A stretch of 41,060 bases of DNA from CAYXFZ01 sp964464385 (GTDB lineage: Bacteria > Planctomycetota > UBA1135), in assembly GCA_964464385.1 (NCBI GenBank), contig CAYXFZ010000006.1, forward strand, positions 1 through 41,060, written 5' to 3'. A model generated the notes under the pieces. The model was not told the DNA's origin and made no database searches. It was given only the letters and a program-made list of their open reading frames with translations. Both the position numbers and the translations under genes were made by a program. Positions 30,251 through 39,477 of this stretch are shown in pieces. Positions within the stretch are counted from its first letter, which is position 1, and each line of letters begins with the position of its first letter.

Positions 30251-31135
30251 ATGCTTCTTGCCTCAGGCTGGTTTGGTGCCAGGCCAACTTTGGCCTCGGC
30301 TCAACTGCTTTCTGCTGCAGATTTGGGCTTTTTTGGCCTTGCTCACCTACCTGGAGACCCTCCTTTGCGCACCGAGGGCCTGATCCTGACTCGCCAGGAA
30401 CTGGGTTGGGGAGTGGCAGCCTCCACCCTTCTTCCCCCGCCGGATTCCCTCTTGGATCTCCCGGCATGGTCCGCATCCGACCCCAAGATCGCTCACTTGG
30501 GCCTGGGGGCAGCCCTTGCCCAGCGCCCCTTTCTCCAGGAAATGGGCTCGGACCTCGTTCTTTTGGATCCGGGTTGCGGCGAGGGGGATGGGGCCGAACG
30601 AGGCCGTCGTCTTTTGGCCCGGATGCAGGCTGGGGACGCTCAAGAAGGAGATGAGGCCCTGGAGTCCTTGGCTCCTCTCGGTCGCGAGGTTGGGGATGCC
30701 CAGTTAGAAAACCTATGCCGATCTCTGCACGGGATCTTGTCGGAATTGTCCGGCATTGGCTGTGCCTTGGCACCCTCAGCCAATCCTGCCAGTTTGCTGA
30801 CGCCGCAAACCTTTCGCACGATTTGCGCCGAACTCCCGCGGGCCAAGCTGGGGCTTTGGTACGACGTTGGCGCTGTCGAAGCGCGGGCCTGGTTGGGATT
30901 GGAGCCCGTCGGGGATTGGTTGGAGGTTGCCCCCTCCTCCTTGGCTGGGGCGTCTCTGCAAGATTTCGCTTTGGGTCGAGATCGTCTTGCCCCCGGCGAG
31001 GGAACGGTGGATTTTGCTCTGATTCGCGAGTACCTTCCCCGAGAGGCCCTTCGCGTCCTTGCCATGGCTCCGGCGTATCCTGGAGAGGCTCTTCAGGAGG
31101 CCCAGCGGGCCCTGGAGGCGCAAGGACTGCAATGA
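30251..31135 (+). CDS. sugar phosphate isomerase/epimerase-like (xylose isomerase-type TIM barrel) protein
   Basis: This 294-residue protein fits the AP-endonuclease-2/xylose-isomerase-like barrel. The last third shows the typical late-barrel order: LGLWYDVGAVEARAWLG, a strand ending in GASLQDFALGRDRLAPGEGTVDFALIREYLP, and RVLAMAPAYPGEALQEA. These match the H-L-x-D and P-G-x-G-x-x-D-F patterns of the family, although some metal ligands look replaced (for example GASLQD for HLHD). The function is therefore uncertain. The start ATG follows an in-frame TAA at 30212-30214. Its stop overlaps the ATG of the DHH phosphoesterase gene. Confidence 0.72.
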   Translation: MLLASGWFGARPTLASAQLLSAADLGFFGLAHLPGDPPLRTEGLILTRQELGWGVAASTLLPPPDSLLDLPAWSASDPKIAHLGLGAALAQRPFLQEMGSDLVLLDPGCGEGDGAERGRRLLARMQAGDAQEGDEALESLAPLGREVGDAQLENLCRSLHGILSELSGIGCALAPSANPASLLTPQTFRTICAELPRAKLGLWYDVGAVEARAWLGLEPVGDWLEVAPSSLAGASLQDFALGRDRLAPGEGTVDFALIREYLPREALRVLAMAPAYPGEALQEAQRALEAQGLQ

Positions 31136-32175
31136 GGCATCCTCCCGCAGACGAACTCCGTAAGGCCCTTCCCAAAGAGGGTCGGCTTGTGCTTTGCACT
31201 CACCGCCATCCGGATCCAGATGGTTTGGGTGCTCTGGCCGGTTTGCGTTTCTTGCTAGAGAAGAAATTTGGTTTGGAGTCCGACCTTGTCTTGGAAGGTC
31301 GAATTCGGCGCGCCGAAAACGTGGCCATGCGGGATCTCTTGGACATTCGCTCTCTGCCCAAGGGTGGTGTGGACCCTGATCGTTATGTGGGCGTTTTCCT
31401 GGTGGATGCTCAGCCGGGCTTTACCCATGTCCAACCACCCGGTGCGCTCCCTCTCCTTGGCGTCGTGGATCACCACCACCCGCCGACGGATGAGGATGAT
31501 CCAACTCCTGCACCGTTCGTGTGGATTGATGCGGACTATGGATCCACTTCCACGATGGTGCACCATCTCCTCCAAGAATTTGATTGCGAGCCCGATCAAC
31601 GGGTCGCCACTGCATTGTTTTGCGGCGTTCGCTACGACACCAACGATTTGCTCCGGGACGCGACTCCGGAGGACGAGGCTTCCTATCACACCCTGCACGG
31701 TTTGGCCGACTTGCGGCTCATTGCTTCCATTGACCATCCGGAATTGCCGCGGGACTATTTCCGGGCCATGGCCGTAGCTCTGGAAGCTTGCCAATGCCAC
31801 GGTTCGCTCCTGTTGGCACTCATGGGCGAAGTCCCCAGCCCTGAGATGGTGGCCGAAGTCGCCGATTGGTTTGTCCGCTTAGAGGGTCAACAGTGGTCTT
31901 TGGCCGGAGGGGCCTGTGACGGCCGTTACCAATTGTCGGTGCGCACCGACATGCCGGCTGCAGATGCCTACCCGGCCCTGCGCTACATCGTTGGCGAGGA
32001 TGGCTCTTGCGGTGGCCACGGACGGATGGCGGGCGGGCAAATATTATTGACCGAAGAGCGGACATTGGAAGAAGTGATCCAATTGGTTCGAACTCGTGCC
32101 TTGGAAGTCTTCGATGTCGCGGACCAGGACGGGGTTCCTCTTGCCGAGCCCCAAACCGACGCCCCCTCACTGTGA
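31132..32175 (+). CDS. DHH/DHHA1-type phosphoesterase (NrnA-like)
   Basis: This 347-residue protein has HRHPDPDGLGA (24-34), VDAQPG and the DHH motif in GVVDHHHPP, then DADYGSTSTMVHHLL and GVRYDTNDLLRD. These are metal-binding motifs of RecJ/NrnA-type phosphoesterases. The C-terminal substrate domain ends with GEDGSCGGHGRMAGGQI, the DHHA1 signature G-G-x-x-x-x-A-G. Family members degrade nano-RNAs, pAp or cyclic dinucleotide products. The substrate here cannot be read from sequence. The ATG overlaps the preceding stop (ATGA). It is followed by the tRNA-Gly gene after 41 bases. Confidence 0.85.
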   Translation: MRHPPADELRKALPKEGRLVLCTHRHPDPDGLGALAGLRFLLEKKFGLESDLVLEGRIRRAENVAMRDLLDIRSLPKGGVDPDRYVGVFLVDAQPGFTHVQPPGALPLLGVVDHHHPPTDEDDPTPAPFVWIDADYGSTSTMVHHLLQEFDCEPDQRVATALFCGVRYDTNDLLRDATPEDEASYHTLHGLADLRLIASIDHPELPRDYFRAMAVALEACQCHGSLLLALMGEVPSPEMVAEVADWFVRLEGQQWSLAGGACDGRYQLSVRTDMPAADAYPALRYIVGEDGSCGGHGRMAGGQILLTEERTLEEVIQLVRTRALEVFDVADQDGVPLAEPQTDAPSL

Positions 32176-32216
32176 ATTGACAGTCCTCCCAGCGGCGGCT
32201 ATCTTTCGCCGATTCT

Positions 32217-32291
32217 GCGGCCGTAGCTCAGTGGTAGAGCTCAACCTTGCCAAGGTTGATGTCGTGGGTTCAAATCCCATCGGCCGCTCCA
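32217..32291 (+). tRNA. tRNA-Gly (anticodon GCC)
   Basis: The 7-bp acceptor stem GCGGCCG/CGGCCGC, the D-arm core AGCTCAGTGGTAGAGCT and the T-arm GGTTCAAATCC fold normally. The anticodon stem CAACC/GGTTG holds the loop TTGCCAA, giving anticodon GCC. The discriminator is U and CCA is encoded at 32289-32291. It lies between the DHH phosphoesterase gene and a strong terminator. Confidence 0.97.
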
Positions 32292-32297
32292 AAGCAG

Positions 32298-32334
32298 AAC
32301 GGGTTGAGTCTTCGGACTCAGCCCGTTTTTTTTT
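32298..32334 (+). terminator. factor-independent terminator after tRNA-Gly
   Basis: AACGGGTTGAGTC and GACTCAGCCCGTT pair over 13 bp (one G-T pair) around a stable TTCG tetraloop. The stem runs into nine consecutive Ts. This is a textbook intrinsic terminator for the tRNA transcript. Confidence 0.95.
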
Positions 32335-32363
32335 GACCAGCGACGAAGGAAACCAACGCAGGG

Positions 32364-32630
32364 CTAGCCGTCGTGTTCCGTGGCCAGATCTGCATTGGCC
32401 TGTAGAAACGCGGACCAAGCCTCGGGTAGGTCATCTTCCGTAGTGATGGCCTCGACCGGGCACTCTGGCTCACAGGCGCCACAATCGATGCACTCATCCG
32501 GATGGATGAACATAGGCAGGTTGAGAGTCCCAGGTTGGGGCTCGGATTCGTAGATGCACTCCACCGGGCAGACGTCCACACAGGCACTATCTTTGGTGTT
32601 GACACAAGGTTCAGAGATGACGTAGGTCAT
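32364..32630 (-). CDS. ferredoxin, FdxA-like two-cluster type
   Basis: This 88-residue electron carrier has eight cysteines in two motifs: C9-x7-C17-x3-C21-x3-C25 and C47-x2-C50-x2-C53-x3-C57. The second reads CIDCGACEPECPVEAI. The wide first spacing resembles 7Fe ferredoxins (one 3Fe-4S, one 4Fe-4S), whose N-terminus also begins MTYV. An acidic tail completes the protein. It is divergent from plsY across a 91-base region and faces the tRNA-Gly terminator. No redox partner is encoded nearby. Confidence 0.93.
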   Translation of the reverse strand: MTYVISEPCVNTKDSACVDVCPVECIYESEPQPGTLNLPMFIHPDECIDCGACEPECPVEAITTEDDLPEAWSAFLQANADLATEHDG

Positions 32631-32709
32631 GGGTCGGGGGGCTGCGGAGCCCTTCTTGTGCTTTTCATAACGGCCGCGCGCTCAAGGTCAAGGATTTTTC
32701 CGATTCGGT

Positions 32710-32715
32710 TATCCT
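32710..32715 (+). promoter_or_regulatory. -10-like TATCCT for plsY-gpsA
   Basis: TATCCT ends 6 bases before the ATG at 32722, with no Shine-Dalgarno sequence. The spacing matches the other proposed leaderless starts. Confidence 0.4.
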
Positions 32716-32721
32716 TCCGGC

Positions 32722-33327
32722 ATGGAACTCTTGTTACTGGCGTGTGTTGCCCTGACAGGCTATCTCCTCGGATCTGTGTCGTTTTCCCTCCTCTTGGCCC
32801 GCCGAAAGGGCCTTAATCTACGTGAAATTGGTAGCGGAAATCTTGGGGCGACCAACGCCAGCAGGGCCCTGGGACCTCGGGCGGGCATTCAAGTTTTCTT
32901 GCTGGACATGCTCAAAGGAGGGCTGCCCACCCTCTTTTTTGCAGCCTCATCGGGATTGGATTCCGCCATTGCTGCCGCTGCGGGAGCCTGGTTGGGCCAC
33001 GTTTTTCCACTCTGGCATGGTTTTCGTGGGGGCAAGGGGGTGGCCACCCTGGCAGGCGGTTTCTTTATCCTTCACCCGTATGCTTTTTTAGGGGCGGGTT
33101 TCCTGTTCGTTGGCGTTCGAAAAAGGACCAAGATGATGTCTGCGGCCTCGATTGCCTTTGTCCTGGCCCTTGTTCCCCTGGTCTGGCTTCTGCCGACTGC
33201 ACTCAATGGACCCTGGATTCTAAATTGGGCCATTGTGGCAGCCGTTTTGACTCTTTGGACCCACCGCTCCAACTTGGGCCGCATCTTACGCGGCCAAGAA
33301 CGAAAAATTGGTGAGGAGGGTTTGTGA
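32722..33327 (+). CDS. plsY: glycerol-3-phosphate acyltransferase PlsY
   Basis: This integral membrane enzyme transfers an acyl group from acyl-phosphate to glycerol-3-phosphate, the first step of phospholipid synthesis. At 201 residues with about five hydrophobic segments it has the family length. The three conserved motifs are visible: LGSVSFSLLLARRKGLNLREIGSGNLGATNASR, then LDMLKGG, then GHVFPLWHGFRGGKGVAT. It is coupled by GTGA to gpsA, which makes its substrate. Confidence 0.95.
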   Translation: MELLLLACVALTGYLLGSVSFSLLLARRKGLNLREIGSGNLGATNASRALGPRAGIQVFLLDMLKGGLPTLFFAASSGLDSAIAAAAGAWLGHVFPLWHGFRGGKGVATLAGGFFILHPYAFLGAGFLFVGVRKRTKMMSAASIAFVLALVPLVWLLPTALNGPWILNWAIVAAVLTLWTHRSNLGRILRGQERKIGEEGL

Positions 33328-34343
33328 GTGGCCGCACTCTTGTGCTGGGAGACGGTGGCTGGGGAACGGCCTTGGCCCTAGCCATTCATCGAGCTGGCCG
33401 CGACGTCACAGTTTGGAGTGTGGATGCCACCTATGCGGACCATGTGGCTCGAACCCTCCAGAATCCAAAATTCCTGCCCGGAATCTCGATCCCAGCAGGC
33501 ATCCGCTGGACTTCCTCCATTTCTGGGGCCCTCGCGGATGCGGAGGAATATGTATCCGTAGTGCCGACGCAATTTGTCCGGTCTGTGGCCGAATCTTTTT
33601 CCGGGGGCTTGGCCGACCTGCCCGCGTGTTCTGCCTCCAAAGGGCTGGAGTTGGAGACTCTCCGTCGTCCCACCCAAATATTGACTGAGGCCGCTTCTGC
33701 CCGGGCTGGCGTGGCCGTCCTTTCTGGACCATCCCATGCCGAAGAGGTGGGCCGGGGTGCCGCCACTTCGGTGGTCATTGCTGCCGAAGACGCATCTCTT
33801 TCCGAACATTTTTCGGGTCTTTTCTCAGGCGACTCCTTGCGGATATACACCAGTCAAGATGTCGCTGGTGTGGAATACGGGGGTGCTCTCAAAAATGTCA
33901 TTGCTCTGGCCGCCGGCATTGCCGACGGATTGCAGTTGGGTGACAACGCCAAGGCGGCCCTCGTGTCCCGCGGCTTGATGGAGATGGCCCGCTTTGGCAC
34001 TTCTCACGGTGCTGCACGGGACACGTTTTTTGGCCTCTCTGGGGCAGGGGATTTGATGGTGACTTGTTACTCCAAACACAGCCGTAATCGTTCTCTGGGG
34101 GAACGAATTGGGGCCGGTGAATCCTTGGAAGCTATTCGTTCCTCCAGCGAAAAGGTGGCCGAAGGCGTTTGGACCTGTCAAGCTCTGCACGCCGCCGCCC
34201 ACGAAGCAGCAGTGGACCTTCCCATTACGAACCAAGTGCACGCCATCTTGTTCGAGGGTCGCGACCCTCAGGATGCCGTGCGTGAATTGATGTCCAGACC
34301 CAATCGTCCCGAACTGGATTCTCCAGCGGAATCCAAGCGATAA
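33324..34343 (+). CDS. gpsA: glycerol-3-phosphate dehydrogenase (NAD(P)+)
   Basis: This enzyme reduces dihydroxyacetone phosphate to sn-glycerol-3-phosphate, feeding PlsY. The N-terminal dinucleotide-binding loop is LGDGGWGTALA. VLSGPSHAEEV is the substrate-loop motif, followed by GVEYGGALKNVIALAAGIADGLQLGDNAKAAL with the catalytic lysine, then GLSGAGDLMVTCYSKHSRNRSLGERIGAG. At 339 residues it is complete. The GTG overlaps the plsY TGA and is preceded by a good Shine-Dalgarno sequence, GAGGAGGG. Gene order plsY-gpsA forms a clear functional pair. Confidence 0.96.
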   Translation: MSGRTLVLGDGGWGTALALAIHRAGRDVTVWSVDATYADHVARTLQNPKFLPGISIPAGIRWTSSISGALADAEEYVSVVPTQFVRSVAESFSGGLADLPACSASKGLELETLRRPTQILTEAASARAGVAVLSGPSHAEEVGRGAATSVVIAAEDASLSEHFSGLFSGDSLRIYTSQDVAGVEYGGALKNVIALAAGIADGLQLGDNAKAALVSRGLMEMARFGTSHGAARDTFFGLSGAGDLMVTCYSKHSRNRSLGERIGAGESLEAIRSSSEKVAEGVWTCQALHAAAHEAAVDLPITNQVHAILFEGRDPQDAVRELMSRPNRPELDSPAESKR

Positions 34344-34346
34344 ACG

Positions 34347-35825
34347 TTGCTCTCCTCCTTTCTCCTTGTCGTCTTGCAAGAGAGTTTTTCATCTTTGGCG
34401 GAGGAGATCCGTGATCTTCAGTTGGACAACGGCCTGCGGGTCATCGTTTTGCCTTTCGGTGAGGCCCCCGTGGTCGCATTCCATGTCCATGTCCAAGTGG
34501 GGGCGATCGACGAGCCCTTGGGGCAATCCGGCCTAGCCCATTTTGCCGAACACATGGCATTCAAGGGCTCGGCCCATTTCGGGTCACGATACTGGCCTCG
34601 GGAGCGCGAGGCCATGGCTCGCGCTGATGAGGCATGGGGTGCCTATGAGCGAGCTTTGCAATCACCCCCTGGAGAATGGGAGGAGAGTGATCTTGAGGAC
34701 TTACGGGACCGTTTTCTTGCCTTGGATCGTCGCGCCGTTGCCTTGGGCGATCCCGGATCTTTTGATCGCGCTGTGGAGATGGTGGGTGGACTGAATCAGA
34801 ATGCCGCTACCGATGTTGATTCCACCGATTACTGGGTGACGCTTCCCAGCAACCAAGTGGAAACTTGGTTTTGGCTCGCTCGTCAACAATTTGGTGGTCC
34901 CGTGATGCGCGAGTTTTACGCCGAACGAGACGTTGTCCTGGGCGAGCGAAGAGAGGGTCCAGAATCCAATCCCAGAGAAGCCGGTCTAGACGCGCTGGTT
35001 GCCGCTGCTTTTACCGCCCACCCTTATCGCGATCCCGTCCTCGGGCACCGCCAAGACTTGGAACGCTTGGATCGCCCTGAAATGTTGGCCTTTTGGCGAC
35101 GGCATTACACGGCGGACCGGATGGTTTTGGCCATCGTGGGCCGGGTGGATGCCGAGGACGTTTTGGACTTGGCAGAGCAGTATTTGGGTGATTTACCCAA
35201 AGGGAATCTTGGTCGAGAGCGCCGCACCCAAGAACCCCCTCCGGCAGGTCCCCGCACTTTGTCCTTGTCCTGGGATTCCGCCCCCATGGCATTGGTGGGG
35301 TGGCGCATTCCCTCATTGGTGGGTCGCTCCGGGTGGGTTCACGCTGCCCTCGGCGATTTGCTTTTCGAGGGTGCTTCTGCCCGTGTTCCGGATGCATTGC
35401 TCACGCGCCAACGTTTCGTCGCCCAGTTGGATTGGGGGTCCGGTTTTCCCGGTTCCTTGGACCCCAACCTCATGGTCGCCCTTCTGCTTCCCCGTGCGGA
35501 CGCCACCGTGGAAACTTGCGTGGATTCCCTGCAGGCCGTGGTGAATGAATTTGCCCTGCAAGGACCCACCCCTCGTGAAATGACGGGCGTGCGCCGTCGC
35601 CTGGAGATTTCCTTTCTGCAGGGCATTCAGGGTCGCGCGGAGTTGGCCGAGGCCCTCGCATGGGCGGTAGCCGAGGAACCAGGAGGATGGCTGGGTTTTT
35701 TTCAGACCGTGCAAGTAATCCGCAGTCTTGAAGCAGCGGAAGTGCAGGAAGCAAGCCAAGCCCTTTCGGTGAACCGTCGAGTTGTCGCGCAGGTAGGGCC
35801 CATCCCGGCAGAGGTCAAGCCATGA
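34347..35825 (+). CDS. M16 family zinc peptidase, catalytically competent subunit
   Basis: This 492-residue protein has a hydrophobic N-terminus (LSSFLLVVLQ), so it is probably exported. The inverted zinc motif HFAEH is intact (His65, Glu68, His69), in the context GLAHFAEHMAFKG. The downstream acidic ligand region ERDVVLGERREG fits the third zinc ligand. An insertion between about 75 and 130 is helical and charged. The start is a TTG three bases after gpsA; no better start lies upstream. It is coupled by ATGA to a second M16 protein that lacks the zinc motif, so the two probably form the active/inactive heterodimer known for M16B peptidases. Confidence 0.9.
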   Translation: MLSSFLLVVLQESFSSLAEEIRDLQLDNGLRVIVLPFGEAPVVAFHVHVQVGAIDEPLGQSGLAHFAEHMAFKGSAHFGSRYWPREREAMARADEAWGAYERALQSPPGEWEESDLEDLRDRFLALDRRAVALGDPGSFDRAVEMVGGLNQNAATDVDSTDYWVTLPSNQVETWFWLARQQFGGPVMREFYAERDVVLGERREGPESNPREAGLDALVAAAFTAHPYRDPVLGHRQDLERLDRPEMLAFWRRHYTADRMVLAIVGRVDAEDVLDLAEQYLGDLPKGNLGRERRTQEPPPAGPRTLSLSWDSAPMALVGWRIPSLVGRSGWVHAALGDLLFEGASARVPDALLTRQRFVAQLDWGSGFPGSLDPNLMVALLLPRADATVETCVDSLQAVVNEFALQGPTPREMTGVRRRLEISFLQGIQGRAELAEALAWAVAEEPGGWLGFFQTVQVIRSLEAAEVQEASQALSVNRRVVAQVGPIPAEVKP

Positions 35826-37738
35826 GGAGCGTAGGGTTGGGCGTTCTTTTCCTGGCGGGTTGTGGGACACCCTCACTCTCGCCAACTTCACCCATCCTTG
35901 GAATGGCGCCCTTGCTCAGCCGGCCCACTTTGGCGTCCATTCCAGCCCAAGATTTCCCTGAGGATGTGGTGCGGATTCCGGAAGATGCCAAGTTGTCCAA
36001 CGGCATTCAGATCCTGGTGATGCCCGATCCTCTTTTCCCTGGCATCCGTTTGGAGTTGCGGCTTCGGGTGGGATCTTGGAACGATCCCACGGAGGCTACT
36101 GGCTTGGCGGAACTTACTTTCCAAACCTGGCGCTCTGGTGGCACCGAGGCCCTTCCCGGATCGGAACTGGATCGGGAGTTGGCCTTCTTGGGGGCAGAAT
36201 TGGATGTCCATGTTGGCGCCATGACTACGCAGATTGGCCTTTCCGGGCTGAGCACGGATTTCCCTCGACTGTTGGGCATTCTTCAAGACCTGGTGATTCG
36301 GCCCCGATTCTTGGCCGACCGATTGGAATTGGAGCGGGGCATCTTGCTGGGGGAGTTGCGGGTTCGCGATGACAACCCTAGCCAAGTAGCCAGTCGGGAA
36401 GCTCGGCGCGCCCTCTACGGGCGCCAGGATCCGCGTGTGCGGCGGCCGGAATTTTTCGAATTGAAGGCCCTGACTCTGGCTCAAGTCGAGGCCTTTTATG
36501 CCGCCCAGGTTGGTAGCCGTCAGGCCATGATTTCGGTGTTGGGGGACATCCAGTTGGATGGCATTCAGCCCCTGCTGGAGGAGGTCTTCGGGGATTGGGA
36601 GGAGCAACCCGTTGCAACCCAAGAATTCTTCACCCAAGCTCCTCGTCCTCAGGCTGTCCGCGTGGTTCTCCTACCGCGGCCGGATGCCAGCCAAACCGAA
36701 ATCCGAATTTTGGCGGGAGGTGTGCGTCGAAGTCATCCCGATTGGCCCGCTCTCCGATTGGGCGCTGCCATTTTTGGAAGTAGTGGATTTTCCAACCGCA
36801 TGGTGACTCGGATTCGTCGCGAGTTGGGCTTGACCTATTCGGTGGGTGCCGATTGGATTCCCGGATGGACGCAGGAAGGCCTTTTCTTTGGTTGGTGCGG
36901 CACGGAACATTCGGCAGCTCCGCAAGCAGTTGCGGAGATGCTCCTGATCCTGCGGACCTTCTTGGAGGACGGGGTTTCCGACCTCGAACTGGAATCGGCT
37001 CGCGCCCGTCTCCTGCATGCTGAAATTTTCCGCACGGACACGCGGGCAGAGGCCCTGGCGATGGTCGCAGACTTGGACTTTCATGCTTACCCTCGCAATT
37101 CGCCGGAACAAGAACTTCTTGCCCTCCGCTCGCTTACGGCAAAGCAGGTCGTGGCCGCATGCCGTCGGCATTTGGATCCTGAAAAAATGCTCGTATTCCT
37201 GGTCGGCAACGCCGATCGATTCGAGGGAGAAATGCCTGCCCCATTGGAGATTTGGGAGCCGAATCCCAAGCCGGCTAAGCCCACCGACGGCCAGGAAGAG
37301 GGCGCCCTTTTGGTTGAGCATCTTCTCTCCGGACATGGTGGCATCGCTCTTTGGGAGTCTCTCGGCGAGGTCCAAGCCCGCTTGGATTCTTTGGGATCCA
37401 ATCCGGCAGAAGCTTTTGCCCCGAGTGGGCTTGCCTTTCAGGAGGCGGCGCGCCTTCCCCAAGTGCTCGTGAAACTAGCGGGCGGCGGCTTTCGTGCCCA
37501 GTCCCCTCGTCCCGACACCCTAGTCCTGACAGATTCAGGCGGCGCAATTTTGGTCTTGAATTTGCGGGAAGATGGACTTGTGACCTCCCTGCGCAGTACC
37601 CTCGCGGTTTGCCGTTTTTCTGATTACCAATTGACTGGCGGTGTCCTCCTTCCTGCTCGAGTTGAGGTGACACCCCAGGACTCCACTTCGGTCGAGTTCT
37701 CCATGCAATGGATTCTCGGGTCTCTCCCTTCCCAATGA
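35822..37738 (+). CDS. M16 family protein, zinc-site-less partner, lipoprotein
   Basis: This 638-residue protein begins with a lipobox (VLFLAGC), so it is probably membrane-anchored. Two M16-like halves are visible. Where the zinc motif should stand, the sequence reads GLAELTFQTWRSGG, so both His and the catalytic Glu are gone. The second half retains RRELGLTYSVGA, the Arg-Tyr pair that contributes to substrate binding in partner subunits. After about residue 490 an extra domain follows, ending with FSDYQLTGGVLLPARVEV; this resembles LolA-like beta-sheet lipoprotein-binding folds (inference). It starts by ATGA overlap with the active subunit and overlaps the M3 peptidase start in the same way. 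Confidence 0.85.
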   Translation: MRSVGLGVLFLAGCGTPSLSPTSPILGMAPLLSRPTLASIPAQDFPEDVVRIPEDAKLSNGIQILVMPDPLFPGIRLELRLRVGSWNDPTEATGLAELTFQTWRSGGTEALPGSELDRELAFLGAELDVHVGAMTTQIGLSGLSTDFPRLLGILQDLVIRPRFLADRLELERGILLGELRVRDDNPSQVASREARRALYGRQDPRVRRPEFFELKALTLAQVEAFYAAQVGSRQAMISVLGDIQLDGIQPLLEEVFGDWEEQPVATQEFFTQAPRPQAVRVVLLPRPDASQTEIRILAGGVRRSHPDWPALRLGAAIFGSSGFSNRMVTRIRRELGLTYSVGADWIPGWTQEGLFFGWCGTEHSAAPQAVAEMLLILRTFLEDGVSDLELESARARLLHAEIFRTDTRAEALAMVADLDFHAYPRNSPEQELLALRSLTAKQVVAACRRHLDPEKMLVFLVGNADRFEGEMPAPLEIWEPNPKPAKPTDGQEEGALLVEHLLSGHGGIALWESLGEVQARLDSLGSNPAEAFAPSGLAFQEAARLPQVLVKLAGGGFRAQSPRPDTLVLTDSGGAILVLNLREDGLVTSLRSTLAVCRFSDYQLTGGVLLPARVEVTPQDSTSVEFSMQWILGSLPSQ

Positions 37739-39477
37739 TTCCCTCAACCCCCTGTTCCACCCGTCATCCTCTTCCTCCTCGGCGTCGACTTGACGAGGGA
37801 TGGTCTCCCTCTTCATGGAGGGACCTCGCCCTCCACTACGAAGAACTGGAGGGGCGTTCGCTGGCCTCATTGGAAGATTTACAGGGCTGGCTTTTGGATT
37901 GGTCGGAATTGGAGAGTGCCATTTCTGGCGTGGGTTCTCGGTTGCATGCGGCTACCGCCTGCAATACCGAGGACGAAGAGGCGGAAAAATCTTATTTGCT
38001 TTGGCAAACGGAGGTTTTGCCCGAAGCAAAGAAAGTGGGTGACCGATTGGATCACAAGTTTTTGGACTGTTCGCATCGGTCCAGCTTGGATTCCTCATGG
38101 GATGTCTTCGTGCGAGAATTGGAATTGCAAGTCCGGCTGTACCAAGAAAAAAATGTGGAGTTGGAGGCCCGAGATGAGGAACTTGCCGTGGAATACGGTC
38201 GAATCTCGGGTGGCATGACGGTTCTTTTCCGCGGCGACACCCTAACCTTGCAGGATCTTTCCCGGTTTCAGCAGGAAACCGACCGCGACTTACGGGAAGA
38301 AACTTGGAGATTGGGCTGGGATCGTCGGCTTCAGGACACGGAGTCCCTGCAAAATCTATTTGACCGCATGCTTCCTTTGCGCGACGCCATGGCAATAAAT
38401 GCCGGTTTCCCCAGCTATCGAGAGTTCAAGCATCTGGAATGGGGGCGGTTGGATTATGAACCGGAAGATTGCCTTGCTTTTCACGAGGCGGTGGAACGAG
38501 AAGTCATGCCCGCCATTCGCAAAGTGCAGGAACGCCGCGCCAGCCTCTTGGGATTGGAGACCCTTCGCCCCTGGGACTTTGGAGTGGATCCTTGCGGCCG
38601 ACCTCCCTTTTCTCCTTTTCAGGATTCTGCTGAGCAAGTGGAGGTTTGTGCCAAAATCATGGCGGCCGTGGATTTTGAATTGGCCGACGAACTGGAGTGG
38701 ATGGAGGCTCAAGGCCTGCTTGATTTGGAGACTCGTCCTGGCAAACGTCCGGGTGGTTTCATGGATACTTTCGAAGATGTCCGTTGGCCGTTCATCTTTT
38801 CCAACTCGGCGCCGACGCATGATGGGGTCGAAACCCTGATCCACGAAACAGGGCATGCATTTCATGCTCTTCTCGCCCGGGAGCGGGAGCCCTTGGCTTA
38901 TCGGAACGCTCCACTTGAGTTTGCGGAAGTTGCATCCATGGGATTGGAGGCCATGGCCAGTGAGCATTACCAGGCTTCCTATCCCGCCGCTGAAGCGCAA
39001 CGCGCCCGCTTGGATGCCTTGGAGGGATCGCTTGGCATATTCCCGAGAGCGGCCACAGTGGATGCCTTTCAGCATTGGCTTTACACCCATCCCGGTCATT
39101 CCCAGGAGGAACGCAATCAAGCTTGGCTGGATCTTAGCCACCGTTTTTCTACAGGGCTCGTTGATTGGGGCGGTTTAGAAGAGATTCGTGCCAATCACTG
39201 GCAGGCCACCTTGCACCTGTTCGAGGTTCCGTTTTATTACATTGAATACGCCATTGCCCAAAATGGAGCCCTTCAAGTATGGAACCGTTATCGTCAAGAT
39301 CCGATACTCGCCTTGGCCGACTGGCGTTCCGGATTGACTCTGGGCGGATCTCGCCCGTTACCCGAATTGTTCTCTACCGCTGGTCTCCAGTTTGATCCGC
39401 GCGGAGAATTATTGACGGAGTTGGTTGCTTCCGTAATGCAGGAATGGAAACCTCTGGCCGCCGGGGGGCAAGCATGA
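37735..39477 (+). CDS. M3 family oligoendopeptidase (PepF/Pz-peptidase-like)
   Basis: This cytoplasmic-type zinc metallopeptidase has 580 residues from the ATG at 37735, which overlaps the preceding TGA (ATGA). An ATG nine codons earlier is possible. The zinc motif LIHETGHAFHALL has His370, Glu371 and His374, and FAEVASMGLEAM downstream supplies the third ligand, as in family M3. C-terminal blocks FEVPFYYIEYAIAQNGALQVW and the helical N-terminal lid are typical of PepF-like enzymes. There is no signal peptide. It probably finishes degradation of short peptides, perhaps those released by the neighbouring M16 pair. Confidence 0.93.
   Translation: MIPSTPCSTRHPLPPRRRLDEGWSPSSWRDLALHYEELEGRSLASLEDLQGWLLDWSELESAISGVGSRLHAATACNTEDEEAEKSYLLWQTEVLPEAKKVGDRLDHKFLDCSHRSSLDSSWDVFVRELELQVRLYQEKNVELEARDEELAVEYGRISGGMTVLFRGDTLTLQDLSRFQQETDRDLREETWRLGWDRRLQDTESLQNLFDRMLPLRDAMAINAGFPSYREFKHLEWGRLDYEPEDCLAFHEAVEREVMPAIRKVQERRASLLGLETLRPWDFGVDPCGRPPFSPFQDSAEQVEVCAKIMAAVDFELADELEWMEAQGLLDLETRPGKRPGGFMDTFEDVRWPFIFSNSAPTHDGVETLIHETGHAFHALLAREREPLAYRNAPLEFAEVASMGLEAMASEHYQASYPAAEAQRARLDALEGSLGIFPRAATVDAFQHWLYTHPGHSQEERNQAWLDLSHRFSTGLVDWGGLEEIRANHWQATLHLFEVPFYYIEYAIAQNGALQVWNRYRQDPILALADWRSGLTLGGSRPLPELFSTAGLQFDPRGELLTELVASVMQEWKPLAAGGQA

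Noticed and set aside
30243..31199. 318-codon minus-strand open frame opposite the isomerase-like gene
   Set aside because: It has Arg/Pro-rich shadow composition; the plus-strand frame has barrel motifs and couples to the next gene by ATGA.
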